25,864 nt of DNA from JAVEVF01 sp034005175. Its GTDB lineage: Bacteria > Actinomycetota > Coriobacteriia > Anaerosomatales > SLCP01. The position numbers were made by a program, and so were the translations under genes. Of the stretch, positions 23,869 through 25,864 are shown in pieces. The DNA lies in NCBI GenBank assembly GCA_034005175.1, contig JAVEVF010000014.1:1-25864 (forward strand), read 5' to 3'. The notes under the pieces were generated by a model that was given only the letters and a program-made list of their open reading frames with translations, had not been told where the DNA came from and made no database searches. Numbering within the stretch: the first letter of the stretch is position 1; every line of letters starts with the position of its first letter.

Positions 23869-25394
23869 AACGTCTCCTGCGAAAAGGGTCTGTTGGACGC
23901 CGAGTCTTCATCACCATCGTCGCTGGCGAAATGGTTTTCGCCGCAGTGATGGGAGTCACGATCGGGGCGTTCAGCGTGCTCTCCGATATCCACCAACAGC
24001 AAGAGACCATGCGCCGGGTGAGCGCCTCGTTCGCCGCTAACCTCATGCCGGAGATCGCGGATCAGCAGCTTACGCATGTGGCAGCGCAGCTCGAGAGCAT
24101 ACTCAAGACCGCCGAGGTGCACGACGTGATCGGCATCTGCATCGAAGACGCATCGGGCAAGGTGATCGTGTGCCAGGGCAAGAAGAGCCCACCCGACACC
24201 GATGAGGGAGTGCGCTCACCTCTCTCGGTGCTCACTCAGGAGCAGACGGTTGTCGAGCCCGTGATCGTAGACGGGTTGCATGTGGCCTCCGTCATCGTTC
24301 GCTTCGCGCCACGCGGCGTCACCCCGCTCGGAACACCGCTTCTGGCCTCGATGATTGTTCTTGCCACGATGATCGCTATGTCCATTCCATGGGCCGCCTG
24401 GCGGCTTTCGCTTGACGTGGTGGAGCCGCTCGAGGATCTGGGCGACTACGCCGCTCGGTTGGCTGTGGGTGAGCTTGACGCTCCCTTGCCAGGAGGGACG
24501 ATCACTGAGATCGTCGAGTTTCAGCAGGGCTTGCGCGAGATGGCCGAGCAGATACAGAGCCGAGACAAGCAGCTGCTGGACACCTACCACGAGTTGGAGT
24601 CGGCCTACCACGAGCTTGAACAGAAGAAGAACGAGATTGAGCAGTTCTCGGCGGTGAAATCGAACTTCGTCGCCATAGCTGCGCACGAGATTCGCGCCCC
24701 GCTTGCTCGCGTGAGCCTGTACGCGGAGCTTCTCGAAGAGGGCGAGATCGGCAAGCTGGACGCGACGGCTCGCGAGGCGGTAGAGGCGATCTCCTCGGCA
24801 GCGACGAGCCTGACTTCGATCGTCTCGGACCTGCTGGACTCGGCGCTTCTCGAAAGGGGTCTGCTTCCCATCATCTTCGGCGATGTGGACCTCGTCAAGC
24901 TCATCGAAGACACGCTGCGGGACTCGCGGCTCCTCGCAGATGCCCACGGGATCTCGGTGGCGCTGCAAGGAGAGATACCGCATCTCACCTTGAGAGGGGA
25001 TGGGAGCCGTTTGCGGCAGGTCCTCGACAACCTCTTGTCCAACGCGTTCAAGTACTCCACCACGGGAAGCCATGTTCTGGTCTCGGCCACCGAGGACGCC
25101 GAGCACGTCTACATCAAGGTCGCCGATGAGGGCCGTGGTATTTCGTCTGAGGACGCAAGCGTGCTCTTCACCCTCTTCGGACGTATCGATGTAGGCGATA
25201 GTCGCGATACCGCCGGGCTGGGGTTGGGGCTCGCCATCAGTGCGCGCATAGTGGAAGCACATGGCGGCCGCCTCACCCATCGTCCGAATGAGACTGGCGC
25301 CGGGAGCGTCTTTTGTGTCGAGATCCCCGCGAGCGGTGGCGAGGAGCGCAAGGACACGATGATCAAAGTGTCAGGAGATGACTCTGACGCATGA
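23865..25394 (+). CDS. Membrane sensor histidine kinase with HAMP domain
   Basis: 509 residues. First membrane helix about 13-38, an extracytoplasmic domain of roughly 110 residues (a PAS/Cache-like size, no clear match by eye), second helix about 155-180, HAMP (about 183-232), a coiled coil rich in Glu/Leu/Tyr (LDTYHELESAYHELEQKKNEI), HisKA with phosphoacceptor His274 (AAHEIRAPL), and HATPase_c with N box DNLLSNAFKYS, G1 DEGRGIS and G2 GLGLGLAIS. The residue at His+4, usually Thr or Asn, is Ala278; that position matters for phosphatase activity in HisKA kinases. GTG 23865 overlaps the PhnD-like gene and the stop overlaps the response regulator start. The binding protein probably contacts the extracytoplasmic domain; this is inference from gene order. 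Confidence 0.92.
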   Translation: MKRLLRKGSVGRRVFITIVAGEMVFAAVMGVTIGAFSVLSDIHQQQETMRRVSASFAANLMPEIADQQLTHVAAQLESILKTAEVHDVIGICIEDASGKVIVCQGKKSPPDTDEGVRSPLSVLTQEQTVVEPVIVDGLHVASVIVRFAPRGVTPLGTPLLASMIVLATMIAMSIPWAAWRLSLDVVEPLEDLGDYAARLAVGELDAPLPGGTITEIVEFQQGLREMAEQIQSRDKQLLDTYHELESAYHELEQKKNEIEQFSAVKSNFVAIAAHEIRAPLARVSLYAELLEEGEIGKLDATAREAVEAISSAATSLTSIVSDLLDSALLERGLLPIIFGDVDLVKLIEDTLRDSRLLADAHGISVALQGEIPHLTLRGDGSRLRQVLDNLLSNAFKYSTTGSHVLVSATEDAEHVYIKVADEGRGISSEDASVLFTLFGRIDVGDSRDTAGLGLGLAISARIVEAHGGRLTHRPNETGAGSVFCVEIPASGGEERKDTMIKVSGDDSDA

Positions 25395-25864
25395 GCGAGA
25401 ATCGGAAGACAACCTCGGTGGGCCGGCGCGTTCTCATCATCGATGACGACGAGGTCTTGCTGGCGGGTCTGCAACAAGCTCTCGTGACCCAGGGCTATAC
25501 CGTGGAGATCTGCAGTGATGGCGAGCGAGGGCTTGCCACCCATCCGGTGTTCCAGCCCGACCTCATCGTTCTCGATGTCATGATGCCATCGCTGGACGGA
25601 TGGGCCGTGCTCGAGCGTCTGCGCTCGTCCGAGACCGACAGCCATGTGCCGATAATCATGCTCACTGCGGATGCCGCGGTCGATTCGAAGATTCGCGGGT
25701 TCGAGCTCGGCGCCGATGACTACCTCACCAAACCGTTCAGCATTCGTGAGCTGCGTTGTCGCGTAGCGGCTGTGCTTCGACGCACGGACGAGGAGAGCGT
25801 GGATGCAGTCGGGACCATACCGGTGGTGGTGGAAACCTCCGATATCGAACTTCTGCGGACGAGA
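25391..25864 (+). CDS. Response regulator, receiver domain (3' truncated by window end)
   Basis: 158 codons are visible with no stop before the window end. Residues about 13-132 form a receiver domain: acidic pocket Asp18-Asp19-Asp20, phosphoacceptor Asp62 (LIVLDVMMP), Thr92 (IIMLTAD) and Lys114 (YLTKPF). It is the likely phosphate acceptor from the kinase encoded just upstream, whose stop overlaps the ATG at 25391. The part after the receiver (TIPVVVETSDIELLRT) does not resemble the start of an OmpR winged helix. It could be the beginning of a LytTR-type DNA-binding domain, but too little is present to decide. Confidence 0.9.
   Translation, partial: MSENRKTTSVGRRVLIIDDDEVLLAGLQQALVTQGYTVEICSDGERGLATHPVFQPDLIVLDVMMPSLDGWAVLERLRSSETDSHVPIIMLTADAAVDSKIRGFELGADDYLTKPFSIRELRCRVAAVLRRTDEESVDAVGTIPVVVETSDIELLRTR

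Noticed and set aside
24216..25280. 354-codon open frame on the minus strand opposite the histidine kinase
   Set aside because: Antisense shadow of a well-supported kinase; the composition is not protein-like and I see no ribosome site.

Overview
The window comes from a high-GC bacterial chromosome and is almost entirely coding on the + strand. Gene content and order suggest an anaerobic, rod-shaped actinobacterium, probably near the Coriobacteriia. The pointers are an Rnf complex, the radC-mreBCD-mrdA-rodA shape cluster, the TIGR03960/TIGR03936-rng-rplU-rpmA-obgE-proBA-nadD-yqeK-rsfS block, frequent GTG starts, and stop codons that are mostly TGA or TAG. The taxonomic placement is inference. 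No insertion sequence, prophage, CRISPR array or rRNA gene is visible. No stretch over 300 bases lacks a gene; the longest gap between proteins (22627-22917) holds a tRNA with its promoter and terminator.

Layout. (1) 1-2862: tail of an rnf operon (rnfE truncated by the window edge, rnfA, rnfB), then a NusG-domain-II protein and a Gx (HepS-I-like) membrane protein in overlapping frames. (2) 2875-9189: radC, then a promoter and hairpin region, then the elongation cluster mreB, mreC, mreD, mrdA (PBP2) and rodA. mreB carries an in-frame TAG 46 codons before its natural end. (3) 9217-14222: a DUF697 protein, the paired TIGR03960 radical SAM and TIGR03936/DUF2344 proteins, and an RNase G/E nuclease. 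(4) 14219-15155: a well-formed promoter overlapping the end of rng, rplU (L21 with an unusual C-terminal CCCH tail), rpmA, and a strong hairpin. (5) 15204-22626: obgE, proB, proA, nadD, yqeK, a degenerate LCP/LytR_C protein, rsfS and an EamA transporter, mostly coupled by 4-base overlaps. (6) 22659-22829: tRNA-Ala(GGC) with consensus promoter and terminator. (7) 22864-25864: a three-gene sensory cassette of a membrane-anchored PhnD-like binding protein, a HAMP histidine kinase and a response regulator cut by the window end, joined by 4-base overlaps.

How the parts work together: Rnf couples ferredoxin and NAD redox chemistry to an ion gradient. MreBCD, PBP2 and RodA build the lateral wall. 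The rng-to-rsfS block mixes ribosome biogenesis and RNA decay with proline and NAD synthesis. The last cassette looks like a one-ligand sensing pathway with no visible transporter genes. The most unusual items are the amber codon in mreB, the zinc-finger-like L21 tail, the catalytically degraded LCP protein, the split PhnD/kinase/regulator system, and a 17-base promoter-region motif shared by mreB and the PhnD cassette.
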